Assembly: GCF_003627955.1 (NCBI RefSeq)
Contig: NZ_RBWS01000023.1
Span: forward strand, 79,619-143,618
DNA length: 64,000 bases
Source of the DNA: Sphingobacterium puteale
GTDB taxonomy: Bacteria; Bacteroidota; Bacteroidia; Sphingobacteriales; Sphingobacteriaceae
Reading direction: 5' to 3'
How positions within the stretch are numbered: the first letter of the stretch is position 1; the number at the start of each line of letters is the position of its first letter. Positions 25,727 to 33,883 of the stretch are shown here, one piece after another. The notes beneath the pieces were generated by a model. That model was not told where the DNA came from. It saw nothing but the letters and a program-made list of their open reading frames with translations, and made no database searches. Position numbers and translations under genes: made by a program.

Positions 25727-27850
25727 ATGGCAAGAGATTTAAAATTCACTAGAAATATCGGTATCGCTGCACACATCGATGCTGGTAAAACTACAACAAC
25801 TGAGCGTATCCTTTATTACTCAGGTGTAAACCATAAAATTGGTGAGGTTCACGAAGGTGCTTCAACAATGGACTGGATGGAGCAAGAGGCTGAGCGTGGT
25901 ATCACGATCACTTCTGCTGCAACAACTGTATTCTGGAACTACCGTAACAACAAATACCAAGTAAACGTTATCGATACACCTGGACACGTGGATTTCACGG
26001 TTGAGGTAAACCGTTCGTTACGTGTATTGGATGGATTGGTATTCTTGTTTTCAGCAGTTGATGGTGTTGAGCCTCAATCTGAAACAAACTGGCGCTTAGC
26101 TGATGGCTACAAAGTACCTCGTATCGGTTTCGTTAACAAAATGGACCGTTCAGGAGCTGACTTCTTGAAAGTTGTAAAACAAGTAAAAGACATGTTAGGT
26201 TCTGATGCTGTAGCTTTACAATTGCCTATCGGTGCTGAAGATACGTTCACAGGTGTGGTTGATTTGATCAACAACCGTGGTATCGTTTGGAATGAGCATG
26301 ATAAAGGAATGACTTTCACTGAAGTTCCAATTCCTGAGGATATGTTGGACGAGGTTGCTGAATACCGTGAGAAATTATTGGAAGCAGTAGCTGGCTATGA
26401 TGAGTCTTTGATGGAGAAATTCTTCGAAGATCCAGATTCATTGACTGAGCGTGAAATCTTAAATGCGTTACGTGCAGCAGTATTGGATAACTCTATCGTT
26501 CCTATGGTTTGTGGTTCATCTTTCAAAAACAAAGGTGTTCAAACCATGTTGGATCTTGTAATGGAATTATTGCCTTCACCTCTTGATGTAGAGGCTGTAA
26601 AAGGTACTAACCCTGATACTGGTGAAGAAATCGAGCGTAAACCATCTGTTAATGAGCCTTTCGCAGCTTTAGGTTTCAAAATTGCGACTGACCCATTCGT
26701 AGGTCGTTTATGTTTCATCCGTGCTTACTCTGGTAAGTTAGATGCAGGTTCTTATGTATTGAACACACGTTCAGGTAACAAAGAACGTATCTCTCGTATC
26801 TTCCAAATGCACGCGAACAAACAAAACCCTATTCCTTTTATCGAGGCAGGTGATATCGGTGCAGTTGTAGGTTTCAAAGACATCAAAACTGGTGATACAC
26901 TTTGTGACGAAAAAGCGCCTATCGTATTAGAGTCCATGACTTTCCCTGAGCCAGTAATTGGTTTAGCGATTGAGCCTAAAACTCAAGCTGACGTGGATAG
27001 ATTAGGTATTGGTCTTGGTAAATTGGCTGAAGAGGATCCTACATTCGTTGTTAAATCTGACGAAGAGACTGGCCAAACAGTTATCTCTGGTATGGGTGAG
27101 CTTCACTTAGAGATCTTGATCGACCGTTTGAAACGTGAATTCAAAGTTGAGGTTAACCAAGGTGCTCCTCAAGTAGCATACAAAGAGTCTATCAATGGTA
27201 CTACTGAGCACCGTGAGGTATACAAAAAACAATCAGGTGGTCGTGGTAAATTCGCGGATATCAAAGTTGTTATCTCTCCTATCGATGCAGATTACGATAC
27301 AACAAAATCAGCACTTCAATTCGTAAACGAAATTGTGGGTGGTGCGATTCCAAAAGAATACATCCCTTCGGTTCAAAAAGGATTTGAAGCATCATTGAAT
27401 AATGGTGTATTAGCTGGTTACCCACTTTCTGGCATGAAAGTTCGTTTGATTGATGGTTCATTCCACGCAGTCGATTCAGATTCATTGTCATTCGAATTGG
27501 CAGCTAAAATGGCTTACCGTGAGGCATTGCCTAAATGTTCTCCAGTATTGATGGAGCCAATCATGAAAGTTGAAGTATTGACTCCAGAAGAAAACATGGG
27601 TGATGTAATGGGTGACTTGAACCGTCGTCGTGGTCAAATGCAAGGTTTGGATTCACGTAACGGTGCACAAGTAATCAAAGCATTGGTTCCACTTTCTGAA
27701 ATGTTCGGTTACGTAACTCAATTACGTACAATCACTTCAGGTCGTGCAACATCTACAATGGAATTTGATCACTATGCTGAAGCTCCACGTAACGTTGCTG
27801 AAGAAGTAATCGCAAAATCAAAAGGTAGAATCAAAGGTTCTGTAGAATAA
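25727..27850 (+). CDS. fusA: Elongation factor G
   Basis: This 707-residue translational GTPase drives translocation. The G1 loop is AHIDAGKTTTTERIL (about 17-31), G2 lies in ERGITITSAAT, G3 is DTPGHVDF (about 86), and G4 is NKMD (about 140). Domains II-V follow in normal order and length. It is the third gene of the str operon. Unlike many bacteria, no tuf gene follows; rpsJ is next. Confidence 0.98.
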   Translation: MARDLKFTRNIGIAAHIDAGKTTTTERILYYSGVNHKIGEVHEGASTMDWMEQEAERGITITSAATTVFWNYRNNKYQVNVIDTPGHVDFTVEVNRSLRVLDGLVFLFSAVDGVEPQSETNWRLADGYKVPRIGFVNKMDRSGADFLKVVKQVKDMLGSDAVALQLPIGAEDTFTGVVDLINNRGIVWNEHDKGMTFTEVPIPEDMLDEVAEYREKLLEAVAGYDESLMEKFFEDPDSLTEREILNALRAAVLDNSIVPMVCGSSFKNKGVQTMLDLVMELLPSPLDVEAVKGTNPDTGEEIERKPSVNEPFAALGFKIATDPFVGRLCFIRAYSGKLDAGSYVLNTRSGNKERISRIFQMHANKQNPIPFIEAGDIGAVVGFKDIKTGDTLCDEKAPIVLESMTFPEPVIGLAIEPKTQADVDRLGIGLGKLAEEDPTFVVKSDEETGQTVISGMGELHLEILIDRLKREFKVEVNQGAPQVAYKESINGTTEHREVYKKQSGGRGKFADIKVVISPIDADYDTTKSALQFVNEIVGGAIPKEYIPSVQKGFEASLNNGVLAGYPLSGMKVRLIDGSFHAVDSDSLSFELAAKMAYREALPKCSPVLMEPIMKVEVLTPEENMGDVMGDLNRRRGQMQGLDSRNGAQVIKALVPLSEMFGYVTQLRTITSGRATSTMEFDHYAEAPRNVAEEVIAKSKGRIKGSVE

Positions 27851-27871
27851 TATAGAACTCAAAAATAAACC

Positions 27872-27912
27872 GACCGCTGGTTGTTAATAGCTCTAATCAG
27901 CGGTCATTTTTT
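27872..27912 (+). promoter_or_regulatory. Terminator-like hairpin between fusA and rpsJ
   Basis: The stem GACCGCTG / CAGCGGTC (27872-27879 and 27898-27905) is followed directly by ATTTTTT. It lies 22 bases after fusA and 17 bases before the rpsJ start, so it has the form of an intrinsic terminator or attenuator inside the operon. The stem ends just upstream of the rpsJ initiation region. Confidence 0.6.
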
Positions 27913-27928
27913 AATAATATCATATACT

Positions 27929-28234
27929 ATGAGCCAAAGAATCAGAATTAAATTGAAATCTTACGATTACAATTTGGTTGACAAATCAGCTGAAAAAATC
28001 GTAAAAACAGTAAAACCTACAGGTGCAGTTGTTAGTGGTCCTATTCCATTGCCTACTGAGAAAAAAATCTACACGGTATTACGTTCACCACACGTTAACA
28101 AAAAAGCACGTGAGCAATTCCAATTGTGTGCTTACAAAAGATTGTTGGATATCTATTCATCAAACGCTAAAACTGTTGACGCATTGATGAAACTTGAATT
28201 GCCTTCAGGTGTTGAAGTAGAAATCAAAGTGTGA
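27929..28234 (+). CDS. rpsJ: 30S ribosomal protein S10
   Basis: This 101-residue uS10 starts MSQRIRIKLKSYDYNLVDKS, an excellent family N-terminus, and contains the GPIPLPTEKKIYTVLRSPHVNKKAREQF block. The frame extends upstream to 27881, but those 16 residues come from the fusA-rpsJ hairpin and are not part of the protein. S10 is also the NusE partner of NusB in antitermination. A strong terminator follows, so rpsJ is separated here from rplC and the rest of the S10 cluster. Confidence 0.97.
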   Translation: MSQRIRIKLKSYDYNLVDKSAEKIVKTVKPTGAVVSGPIPLPTEKKIYTVLRSPHVNKKAREQFQLCAYKRLLDIYSSNAKTVDALMKLELPSGVEVEIKV

Positions 28235-28257
28235 TAGATTTCAGTCACTGAAAAAAG

Positions 28258-28289
28258 AAAGGGCCTTTCGTAAGAAAAGCCCTTTTTTA
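28258..28289 (+). terminator. Terminator of the str operon
   Basis: The stem AAAGGGC / GCCCTTT (28258-28264 and 28279-28285) is preceded by an A-rich stretch and followed by a T-run. It is 23 bases after rpsJ. Confidence 0.8.
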
Positions 28290-28305
28290 TTGTCCCGTCT
28301 TACCA

Positions 28306-28971
28306 TTATAACTGATAACCGATACCTACTGAGAAAACACGGTTTTTAGCTGAACTATCGCCAGAATCCTTCGCTATATTTGTTAGCCCTAGACTATAAC
28401 CAGCATTAATCAAGAAACCATTAGCAAATTTAAAACCAGCTAAAAGGTTTGCTCCAGCATCAAAAGTTTTCAAACCCGCATCACTAAAGCTTCCACTGTC
28501 CGTTCCATTAGTACCACCATACTCATCGAATCCGCTCATATTCTCTATTTTTTCTTTAACATGAATTCCAATCCCCGCATAAGGTCCGGCCCCCAAAAAG
28601 ACATTACCGGAATTTCCTGTCGGAATAGAATATACAAAATTCACAGGTACCTCAATGTACATAAAATCTTGTTTGATATTCCCTGTTGCTCCACTTACCC
28701 CGATGATCTCAGCCAACTTCTCGACCGAAATTTTACGTCCTTTACCTTGTAAAGAAACCCCGGGCTGGATGCTAAAATTGTTTGCCAATGGCAAATCCGC
28801 ATAACCTGCCACATAAAATGACGTTGCCGCGTCAGAGGTATAAGAAAGACCTTTAAGAGATTCTTTCACCTTCGCAAAGTTTGCCCCTGCTTTAAAACCA
28901 TAAGAAGTTTGTGCTTTTGCTCCAGCAATAAAACATAATGCTGCTGCAATTGAGAGTAATTTTCTTTTCAT
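28306..28971 (-). CDS. Outer-membrane beta-barrel protein (OMP_b-brl type)
   Basis: This 221-residue protein has a signal peptide cleaved after AKA (residue 20), followed by TSYGFKAGANFAKV. The GxKAGxNxA opening, the FSIQPGVSLQGKGRK strand, VPVNFVYSIPTGNSGNVFLGAGPYAGIG and the C-terminal aromatic-poor GIGYQL mark the small PorT/OMP_b-brl family of eight- to ten-strand barrels. These are abundant in Bacteroidota and mostly of unknown function. A paralogue with the same blocks lies at 31090-31698. It converges on the str operon. Confidence 0.85.
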   Translation of the reverse strand: MKRKLLSIAAALCFIAGAKAQTSYGFKAGANFAKVKESLKGLSYTSDAATSFYVAGYADLPLANNFSIQPGVSLQGKGRKISVEKLAEIIGVSGATGNIKQDFMYIEVPVNFVYSIPTGNSGNVFLGAGPYAGIGIHVKEKIENMSGFDEYGGTNGTDSGSFSDAGLKTFDAGANLLAGFKFANGFLINAGYSLGLTNIAKDSGDSSAKNRVFSVGIGYQL

Positions 28972-29336
28972 TAAAAAATAAATTAAATATAATACTAAAA
29001 TAATATATTTTACTGAAATGCAATCAAAAATGAATCGACAAATTTCCTATTACATTTTTGGAACTTCAAAGGTTCCTGTATACAACCTATCACTTAACTC
29101 CTATTTTTAAGCTGCTCTAGCCATTGAAGTACCATCAGCAAAAAAAAAAGCCAACAATGGAAATAACACGCTCACAAAACACCTTAAAACCATCAAATTT
29201 AAACAACTCTCCCTTCTTCCATTGACTAATTCCGCGTTTCCCTCTTTTGCAGAGGCTTTCTTAAGCCACCAAGTTACAGAGCAGGTTCGAAGACCAGCCG
29301 AACAAAGTCCAAAAGCCACTTGAAAAAATCTACTCC

Positions 29337-29519
29337 TTAGTTGTTATTTGACCGCTGCTTTTCAAACGCTTTGTTAGCATGGGATAAGTATCTGTATAGT
29401 GCATTTTTTTTTGCCGATGGGCTAAACAACAATTTCGCAAACAAAGCTATATCTGTACTTAAACAGTACTTAACGAGTACATAGACAACTACTTCCCCAT
29501 TCTTGTAAAAATTATTCAT
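29337..29519 (-). CDS. Doubtful 60-residue hypothetical protein
   Basis: The frame starts MNNFYKNGEVVVYVLVKYCL and ends in a basic, Asn-rich tail (AFEKQRSNNN). There is no recognised domain and no clear ribosome binding site. Residues 8-33 could form one hydrophobic helix. It is kept only because a plausible start and amino-acid composition are present. Confidence 0.25.
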   Translation of the reverse strand: MNNFYKNGEVVVYVLVKYCLSTDIALFAKLLFSPSAKKNALYRYLSHANKAFEKQRSNNN

Positions 29520-29570
29520 TTTTTAAAAGGTATTAAGAGCTAAATCTAATAGTGTTGGGATAGGTCTTTA

Positions 29571-29649
29571 AGCGGCATATAACAGGGTCGCTACGCTCTC
29601 AAGATTAGAGAAAGTCATCATATGACTTTAATCGCAGAGCGACTCCGCT
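29571..29649. repeat. Nested inverted repeat of about 79 bases
   Basis: Three sets of arms nest around a common centre: AGCGG (29571) / CCGCT (29645), GTCGCT (29587) / AGCGAC (29638), and the palindrome AAAGTCAT / ATGACTTT (29611-29618 and 29622-29629). The outer pairs are short and separated by internal loops. It may be a small non-autonomous element or a structured transcript. Confidence 0.5.
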
Positions 29650-29694
29650 GGCTTGATTTTGTTTTTTGTAAATATTTTTTATAACGTGTTATAG

Positions 29695-29856
29695 TTATGA
29701 GTCTCTTTGCAGAAAGGAACTATAGCAAAGCCCTATGCTGTCATCGTACAGGTTTCCGGGGACCATAGAACCGATAAACAATAGTATCCGTAATACCATG
29801 ATTATCAATATTAAAAATAAGTTAACGGTTTTAATAAAATCACTCCTTCGCCTCAT
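29695..29856 (-). CDS. Possible small membrane peptide coupled to the permease gene
   Basis: Starting at the ATG at 29856 (MRRRSDFIKTVNLFLILIIM) the frame gives 53 residues with one strong transmembrane helix and basic N-terminal residues. The start overlaps the last 17 bases of the AI-2E-type permease in another frame, so translation could be coupled. No homologue is recognised, and it may be chance. Confidence 0.3.
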   Translation of the reverse strand: MRRRSDFIKTVNLFLILIIMVLRILLFIGSMVPGNLYDDSIGLCYSSFLQRDS

Positions 29857-30973
29857 TTTCAATAATCTTCTTCTCAATCGGATTTAAAGTCTCAAATAGA
29901 TCCTTATACACTTCATCCTTACTATCTTCTTCCCCCAGCAAGAATCCCCATGGTTTCAGCTCTTTAATGCGGTCCATCACAATCTTGACTATCGCCAAAA
30001 TAGGGATTGCCAAAAACATACCTGAAATACCCCAGATCATCTCACCGATTATAATGGACAGCATGGCAAATAGGGAATTGACCTTCACTTTGGATCCTAC
30101 AATTTTGGGAACAATAAAATTGCTGTCAATCATATGTACAATAATCAATGCTAGAATGACTAACACAACATGGGTCAATGACGAGGTAGCGAAAGTAAGA
30201 ATGGAGATAATCAGCATGGATGAGAAAATACCTACATAAGGCAGTACGTTGAATACGCCTGTGATTAAAGCCAAGAGTAAACTGTACTTCACACCAATTA
30301 GGGAGAGGCAAATAAAAACTAAAAGGGAAACTAAACTCATCTGGATCAACAGACCGATCAAATACTTCTTGACAACATATTGAATTTGCCTAACAACATC
30401 TACAACAATAGGTCGATCTTCAACCCGGTTAACAAACAAAAGAAACTTGACAATATGACCTCTATAAATCAGTAAGAAGAAGGTATAAAGAAAGGTAAAA
30501 ACAAACAAAATAAACAGGGAGGAAAGTGAAACCAATGCCGTGCCTAAAAATAGGGTACCGGAATCAACTGACTTTGAAGCTGTTTTGTTAATAAATTCCA
30601 TTTGCTCTTTGTGCTGTATTCCAAATTGTTCACTGACCCAGATTTGCAGTTTACCTGCTCCGTCCATTATCTGCTCTTTAAATGCCGGAAAGTCTTCTTT
30701 AAGCAGTGTGAGTTGCGAGGCTAATAAGAAGAGACCGTAACCCAGTACCCCGAAAAACAGAATCACACTGAGTATTCCGGCCAATGTCCGTGGGAATCGC
30801 AACTTGTGTTCCATAAAATTGCTTAGTGGAATCAAAAGCAGCGAGAACAGCAAGCCCAAAATCATCGGGATAAGTATCGTATCACCAATCTTTGCCAGAT
30901 AACCCAAAAGAAGGATACTGATTAATACACAGGCCAACTTCACATAAAAGGGTAAAGTGAGGAATCTTTTCAT
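29840..30973 (-). CDS. AI-2E family transporter (PerM-like permease)
   Basis: This 377-residue protein has about eight transmembrane helices arranged as in the AI-2E/PerM family: two N-terminal helices (14-75), a long soluble segment (about 85-140), then the C-terminal helical bundle (about 150-335). The signature GVFNVLPYVGIF is at about 240 and PKIVGSKVKVNSLFAM at about 290. Some members export autoinducer-2, others act as sodium/proton antiporters or have no known substrate. The acidic C-terminal tail is cytoplasmic. It lies between two paralogous barrel genes on the same strand. Confidence 0.88.
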   Translation of the reverse strand: MKRFLTLPFYVKLACVLISILLLGYLAKIGDTILIPMILGLLFSLLLIPLSNFMEHKLRFPRTLAGILSVILFFGVLGYGLFLLASQLTLLKEDFPAFKEQIMDGAGKLQIWVSEQFGIQHKEQMEFINKTASKSVDSGTLFLGTALVSLSSLFILFVFTFLYTFFLLIYRGHIVKFLLFVNRVEDRPIVVDVVRQIQYVVKKYLIGLLIQMSLVSLLVFICLSLIGVKYSLLLALITGVFNVLPYVGIFSSMLIISILTFATSSLTHVVLVILALIIVHMIDSNFIVPKIVGSKVKVNSLFAMLSIIIGEMIWGISGMFLAIPILAIVKIVMDRIKELKPWGFLLGEEDSKDEVYKDLFETLNPIEKKIIENEAKE

Positions 30974-31027
30974 TGAATATTCTTTTGAATAAAAATAACA
31001 ATTTCGGATGACTTAAGTTTAGAGAAA

Positions 31028-31057
31028 TAAAAAAGTCCCTACAGATGCAGGGACTCT
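31028..31057 (-). terminator. Terminator of the second barrel gene
   Basis: The arms AGTCCCT (31034-31040) and AGGGACT (31049-31055) form the stem. Read on the minus strand, the stem is followed by TTTTTTATTT, matching the gene that ends at 31090. Confidence 0.75.
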
Positions 31058-31089
31058 TTCCTCATAATAAGCTTAAGTACTTATATTTC

Positions 31090-31698
31090 TTATAGTCCAA
31101 AGCCAATACCAATAGACCATACGCGGTTTTTAATTGAGCCCCCATTAGGCGATAAATTTGTTAGGCCTAAACCGTAACCTGCGTTGATCTGAAAACCATT
31201 AGATAATTGATAACCTGCTAGGAAATTCACACCAAAATCAGTACGTTTTAGATCGTTACCCGCCTCACTACCAAATTTTATATCATTCTCAAATTTTGAT
31301 TGGTTGTCTTCACCTTTGTATTTACCACTCAAACCAAAACCCACATAAGGCCCAGCACCAACGAAGAAATTACCAGATGTTGTAGGGAATTTCGCAACAG
31401 CATTTACCGGAATATCTAATGTCATAATACTCTCTTTCGCCTCGCGTTGGTCATCAGTCGGTTTCCATTTTGTTCCCTTATTTTGTAAAGATAATCCTGG
31501 CTGAATGGAGAAATACGGAGAAATAGGCGCATCTAAATAACCTGTTACAAAAAAGCCTGTATTAGATTTTGTCTGATCAATCTCCGTAGAATATTTAGGA
31601 ATGTTTACACCCGCACGGAGTCCATATCCCAATCCGCCTTGTGCAAAAGCTCCTAATGAACCAAATAAAATTGCTGCAGATAATAATAGTTTTTTCAT
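31090..31698 (-). CDS. Outer-membrane beta-barrel protein, paralogue of the 28.3 kb gene
   Basis: This 202-residue protein has a signal peptide cleaved after AFA (residue 19). It shares the block order of the 28306-28971 protein: GLRAGVNIPKYSTE, YFSIQPGLSLQNKGTKW, TLDIPVNAVAKF, NFFVGAGPYVGFGLSGKY, NFLAGYQLSNGFQINAGYGLGLTNL and NRVWSIGIGFGL. It is an OMP_b-brl family barrel of unknown role in the outer membrane. The ATG is preceded by TAGGAAAC and an AT-rich leader. It is monocistronic, with its own terminator. Confidence 0.87.
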   Translation of the reverse strand: MKKLLLSAAILFGSLGAFAQGGLGYGLRAGVNIPKYSTEIDQTKSNTGFFVTGYLDAPISPYFSIQPGLSLQNKGTKWKPTDDQREAKESIMTLDIPVNAVAKFPTTSGNFFVGAGPYVGFGLSGKYKGEDNQSKFENDIKFGSEAGNDLKRTDFGVNFLAGYQLSNGFQINAGYGLGLTNLSPNGGSIKNRVWSIGIGFGL

Positions 31699-32078
31699 GT
31701 TTCCTAATTTAATTTACTTTGTTCTTCTATCATTTATTCTCATATATTTCTTGTATGAGATTTATTACAGTGACATTTGCAATATCTATTCCAAAATAGA
31801 TAAACTATTCATTTTCACTTCAAAACAAAAGAAAAAACTCGTGCCGATTTTTTTTTGAATGTCCTCTAAATGATACAGTAGCTTGTAGAAATTTTAATGT
31901 TTTCTACTGATCGTATACATTAGTATTTCTACGCTTAAAGCCTGCATAAGCAACATACTCAAAAACTACACCCTTGGTTTTCAAGATAATGCTCAAAAAC
32001 GCAAAAGTTTTATCACAAAGATTTTTTAATTCCAATTATAAGTTTTATTTTTGCAGACCTTCAAAAGGAAAAAAATAG
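31699..32078. other. Intergenic region between the barrel gene and tRNA-Cys
   Basis: This is 380 bases of AT-rich DNA holding the leader of the barrel gene (minus strand) and the tRNA-Cys promoter. An 85-codon plus-strand frame at 31601-31858 is antisense to the barrel gene and not credible. Nothing else is seen. Confidence 0.7.
32046..32053 (+). promoter_or_regulatory. -7 box of the tRNA-Cys operon (TATTTTTG)
   Basis: Exact TAnnTTTG match, 25 bases upstream of the tRNA 5' end. The -33 position reads TTTT. Confidence 0.55.
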
Positions 32079-32149
32079 GGTCGGATGGCCGAGTGGCTAG
32101 GCTGAGGTCTGCAAAACCTCCTACAGCGGTTCGAATCCGCTTCCGACCT
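32079..32149 (+). tRNA. tRNA-Cys (anticodon GCA)
   Basis: The acceptor stem GGTCGGA / TCCGACC is perfect, the D stem is GCC/GGC, the anticodon stem is GAGGT/ACCTC around the loop CTGCAAA with anticodon GCA, and the T arm has GCGGTTCGAATCCGC. The discriminator is U, as expected for tRNA-Cys. CCA is not encoded. A small protein gene follows 33 bases downstream, and the two are probably co-transcribed. Confidence 0.95.
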
Positions 32150-32182
32150 CGTTTTATTTTAAACAATAAAAATATTATCAAA

Positions 32183-32362
32183 ATGGGAGTTACACGTTTA
32201 AAAAGAAAAGATAGAAGAAATAAAACTGTTTCACGTGTTGAAGTTCAGTTCTTGAAATTAGGAACTAACGTTGAGTTAGGTTCTAGATCAAAAATGAAAG
32301 CTAGCAACCAAATCGTTAAAAACGATGCTATCTTAAATCAATTAGCTGCAGAAGCTAAATAA
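32183..32362 (+). CDS. Small conserved basic protein (59 residues)
   Basis: The protein runs from MGVTRLKRKDRRNKTVSRVE to LNQLAAEAK. It is short, strongly basic at the N-terminus, without membrane segments, and lies directly behind tRNA-Cys with no promoter of its own visible. Similar short basic proteins recur in Bacteroidota, sometimes under the uninformative label spore protein, which is not supported here. Its size, charge and tRNA-linked position resemble a ribosome-associated protein, but that is only inference. The open frame runs upstream through the tRNA to 32051; the real start is the ATG at 32183. Confidence 0.75.
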   Translation: MGVTRLKRKDRRNKTVSRVEVQFLKLGTNVELGSRSKMKASNQIVKNDAILNQLAAEAK

Positions 32363-32379
32363 GCACAAAGAAATTAGCA

Positions 32380-32409
32380 GCCTTTAAAGTTATACTTTAA
32401 AGGCTTTTT
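32380..32409. terminator. Bidirectional terminator between the small basic protein gene and cutC
   Basis: A perfect 10-bp stem GCCTTTAAAG / CTTTAAAGGC with a five-base loop (32390-32394) is followed by TTTTTA. The right arm overlaps the cutC stop codon (32397), so cutC coding sequence runs into the terminator. Confidence 0.8.
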
Positions 32410-33143
32410 AATAAGTCTACCATCTGGTGGACTTTTTCTTTTGAGCTCATCCACTGCGCCTCGTCCATCCCCTTCACCTGATCTTGCGAAAATCTCATCT
32501 TTGAAGACTGACTTTCTTTTGCTGAACTATGGATCGCAATGGCCCCAGTCTCCGCCAAGATTGTCGTGATATTGGAAGCATCCACTCCGGCACCTGGCAT
32601 AATCACAATTCGTCCGGCTGCCTGCTCAATTAATTGTTTCAGCAATGGCGCACCGGATAAAGCTGAATTTCTCAGTCCCGAAGTCAAGATACGGTCAATA
32701 CCTAAAGCAATGATATCTTCCAATGCACCAAAAGGATCTTTGACCCGATCAAAAGCACGGTGAAACGTGACATGCATAGGTCGAGCAGCATCAACCAAAC
32801 GCTTTGTATTAACCTTGTCCACGGTACCATCGGCATTCAATACCCCTAGGACAACGCCATCCATGCCCAATTCCTTACATAGCTCAATATCGGCGATCAT
32901 CTCCAGCATTTCTTCTTCCGTATATAGAAAGTCTCCACCCCGTGGTCTGATCAGGACATGAATTCCGATATGAACAAGCTCACGCACCAGTTTTAGTTGA
33001 CCAAAAGACGGTGTTGTACCACCATTCTCCAGATTCTGACAAAATTCAATACGTGTCGCACCGCCTTTCTCCGCCTGGATTGCTGAAGCCACTGAATTGG
33101 AACATATTTCCAATTGATAGCTTCCGATTGTTTTCTCCTTCAT
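32397..33143 (-). CDS. cutC: Copper homeostasis protein CutC
   Basis: This 248-residue CutC-family TIM barrel has the conserved opening QLEICSNSVASAIQAEKGGATRIEFCQNLENGGTTPS (cited here in part) and the blocks VLIRPRGGDFLYTEEE, MDGVVLGVL, VTFHRAFDR, RILTSG and IMPGAGVDASN. Early work linked it to copper tolerance in E. coli, but the true biochemical role is unsettled and no copper genes are adjacent. It is cytoplasmic and monocistronic. The 274 bases upstream (33144-33417) hold nothing recognisable. Confidence 0.92.
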   Translation of the reverse strand: MKEKTIGSYQLEICSNSVASAIQAEKGGATRIEFCQNLENGGTTPSFGQLKLVRELVHIGIHVLIRPRGGDFLYTEEEMLEMIADIELCKELGMDGVVLGVLNADGTVDKVNTKRLVDAARPMHVTFHRAFDRVKDPFGALEDIIALGIDRILTSGLRNSALSGAPLLKQLIEQAAGRIVIMPGAGVDASNITTILAETGAIAIHSSAKESQSSKMRFSQDQVKGMDEAQWMSSKEKVHQMVDLLKSL

Positions 33144-33417
33144 TCAATTCTATTTTTAACCCGTTTTTACGCAATGCGAATAACGCAAAAAAAAAGCAAA
33201 ATACCTATTTTCAGCTATAGGGCAATTAGGATAATCTACTCCGCTTTTTCACGGAGGCCCTCAAGATCCAATAACTGTTATGCAGAACTCCCACTATCGT
33301 TGGTCAACTATTATTCAAATTAAGAAAAACATTTATTCAAACCGTTTGTATATACCTTACATGCTTTTATTTAAAATTCTAATAACCAACATTATATAAA
33401 ATTTAGATAAAAATATC

Positions 33418-33837
33418 ATGGCTATTATATCAAAAAACATGGAAATACAGGAAAGGATCATCGGCACTTTTGAGGAGCTCCAATCCGCCATACATGGTTT
33501 AGAAAGCCAGCTTGTTGAATTTGAAATATTGTTTAATCAGGCATGCGATAGGCATATCGCGTCCGATTTTCAGAAAGAATGTCTGCTAGACCGAATTTCC
33601 TCCCGGCATGTGACAATCGTGTCCAGGCATGAAAGTCTGCAACTTATTCAAGAAACAGTTTCTGCTTATCGTGATTATGACGGCTTGTTCCTGGATCATA
33701 AGCAGTTATTGCAATCGCTGGAATTACTGATGTTAAATCATGCAGAGAAAGAGGAATACGAAATTGCTGCCATTATAAAAAAATGGTATGAAAAATTCGC
33801 CCGGGCTGTTGATTTCATCGCCGATCTCGCCTACTAA
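33418..33837 (+). CDS. Unrecognised helical protein
   Basis: This 139-residue protein (start at 33418, or at the second ATG at 33439) is predicted almost entirely alpha-helical, with heptad-like spacing (ERIIGTFEELQSAIHGLESQLVEFE) and two Cys. There is no signal peptide or membrane helix, so it is probably cytoplasmic. It is 46 bases upstream of the Smr gene, which has its own -7 box. I cannot assign a family or function. Confidence 0.6.
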   Translation: MAIISKNMEIQERIIGTFEELQSAIHGLESQLVEFEILFNQACDRHIASDFQKECLLDRISSRHVTIVSRHESLQLIQETVSAYRDYDGLFLDHKQLLQSLELLMLNHAEKEEYEIAAIIKKWYEKFARAVDFIADLAY

Positions 33838-33852
33838 GTCGTTGTTTTGTTT

Positions 33853-33860
33853 TACATTTG
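33853..33860 (+). promoter_or_regulatory. -7 box of the Smr gene (TACATTTG)
   Basis: Exact TAnnTTTG match, 24 bases before the ATG at 33884. Confidence 0.5.
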
Positions 33861-33883
33861 CGGCATTGTAATATATTTGAATC

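Larger units (their letters stand above)
28972..29839. other. 868-base region with only doubtful short frames and a large palindrome
   Basis: Between the barrel gene and the AI-2E-type permease there is no convincing full gene. A 60-codon frame (29337-29519), a 70-codon frame (29107-29319, rejected) and a possible small membrane peptide (29695-29856) occur on the minus strand. A nested inverted repeat lies at 29571-29649. The mix of short frames and palindrome looks like decayed accessory DNA. Confidence 0.55.

Noticed and set aside
27881..27928. N-terminal extension of S10 by 16 residues
   Set aside because: It comes from the hairpin between fusA and rpsJ; S10 proteins start at the MSQRIRIKL methionine.
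29107..29319. 70-codon minus-strand frame (MAFGLCSAGLRTCSVTWW start)
   Set aside because: Unusual Cys/Trp-rich composition, a run of A bases encoding Phe repeats, no ribosome site and no recognised domain; likely chance or a decayed fragment.
32051..32182. Upstream extension of the small basic protein through tRNA-Cys
   Set aside because: The extension is the tRNA gene read as codons.
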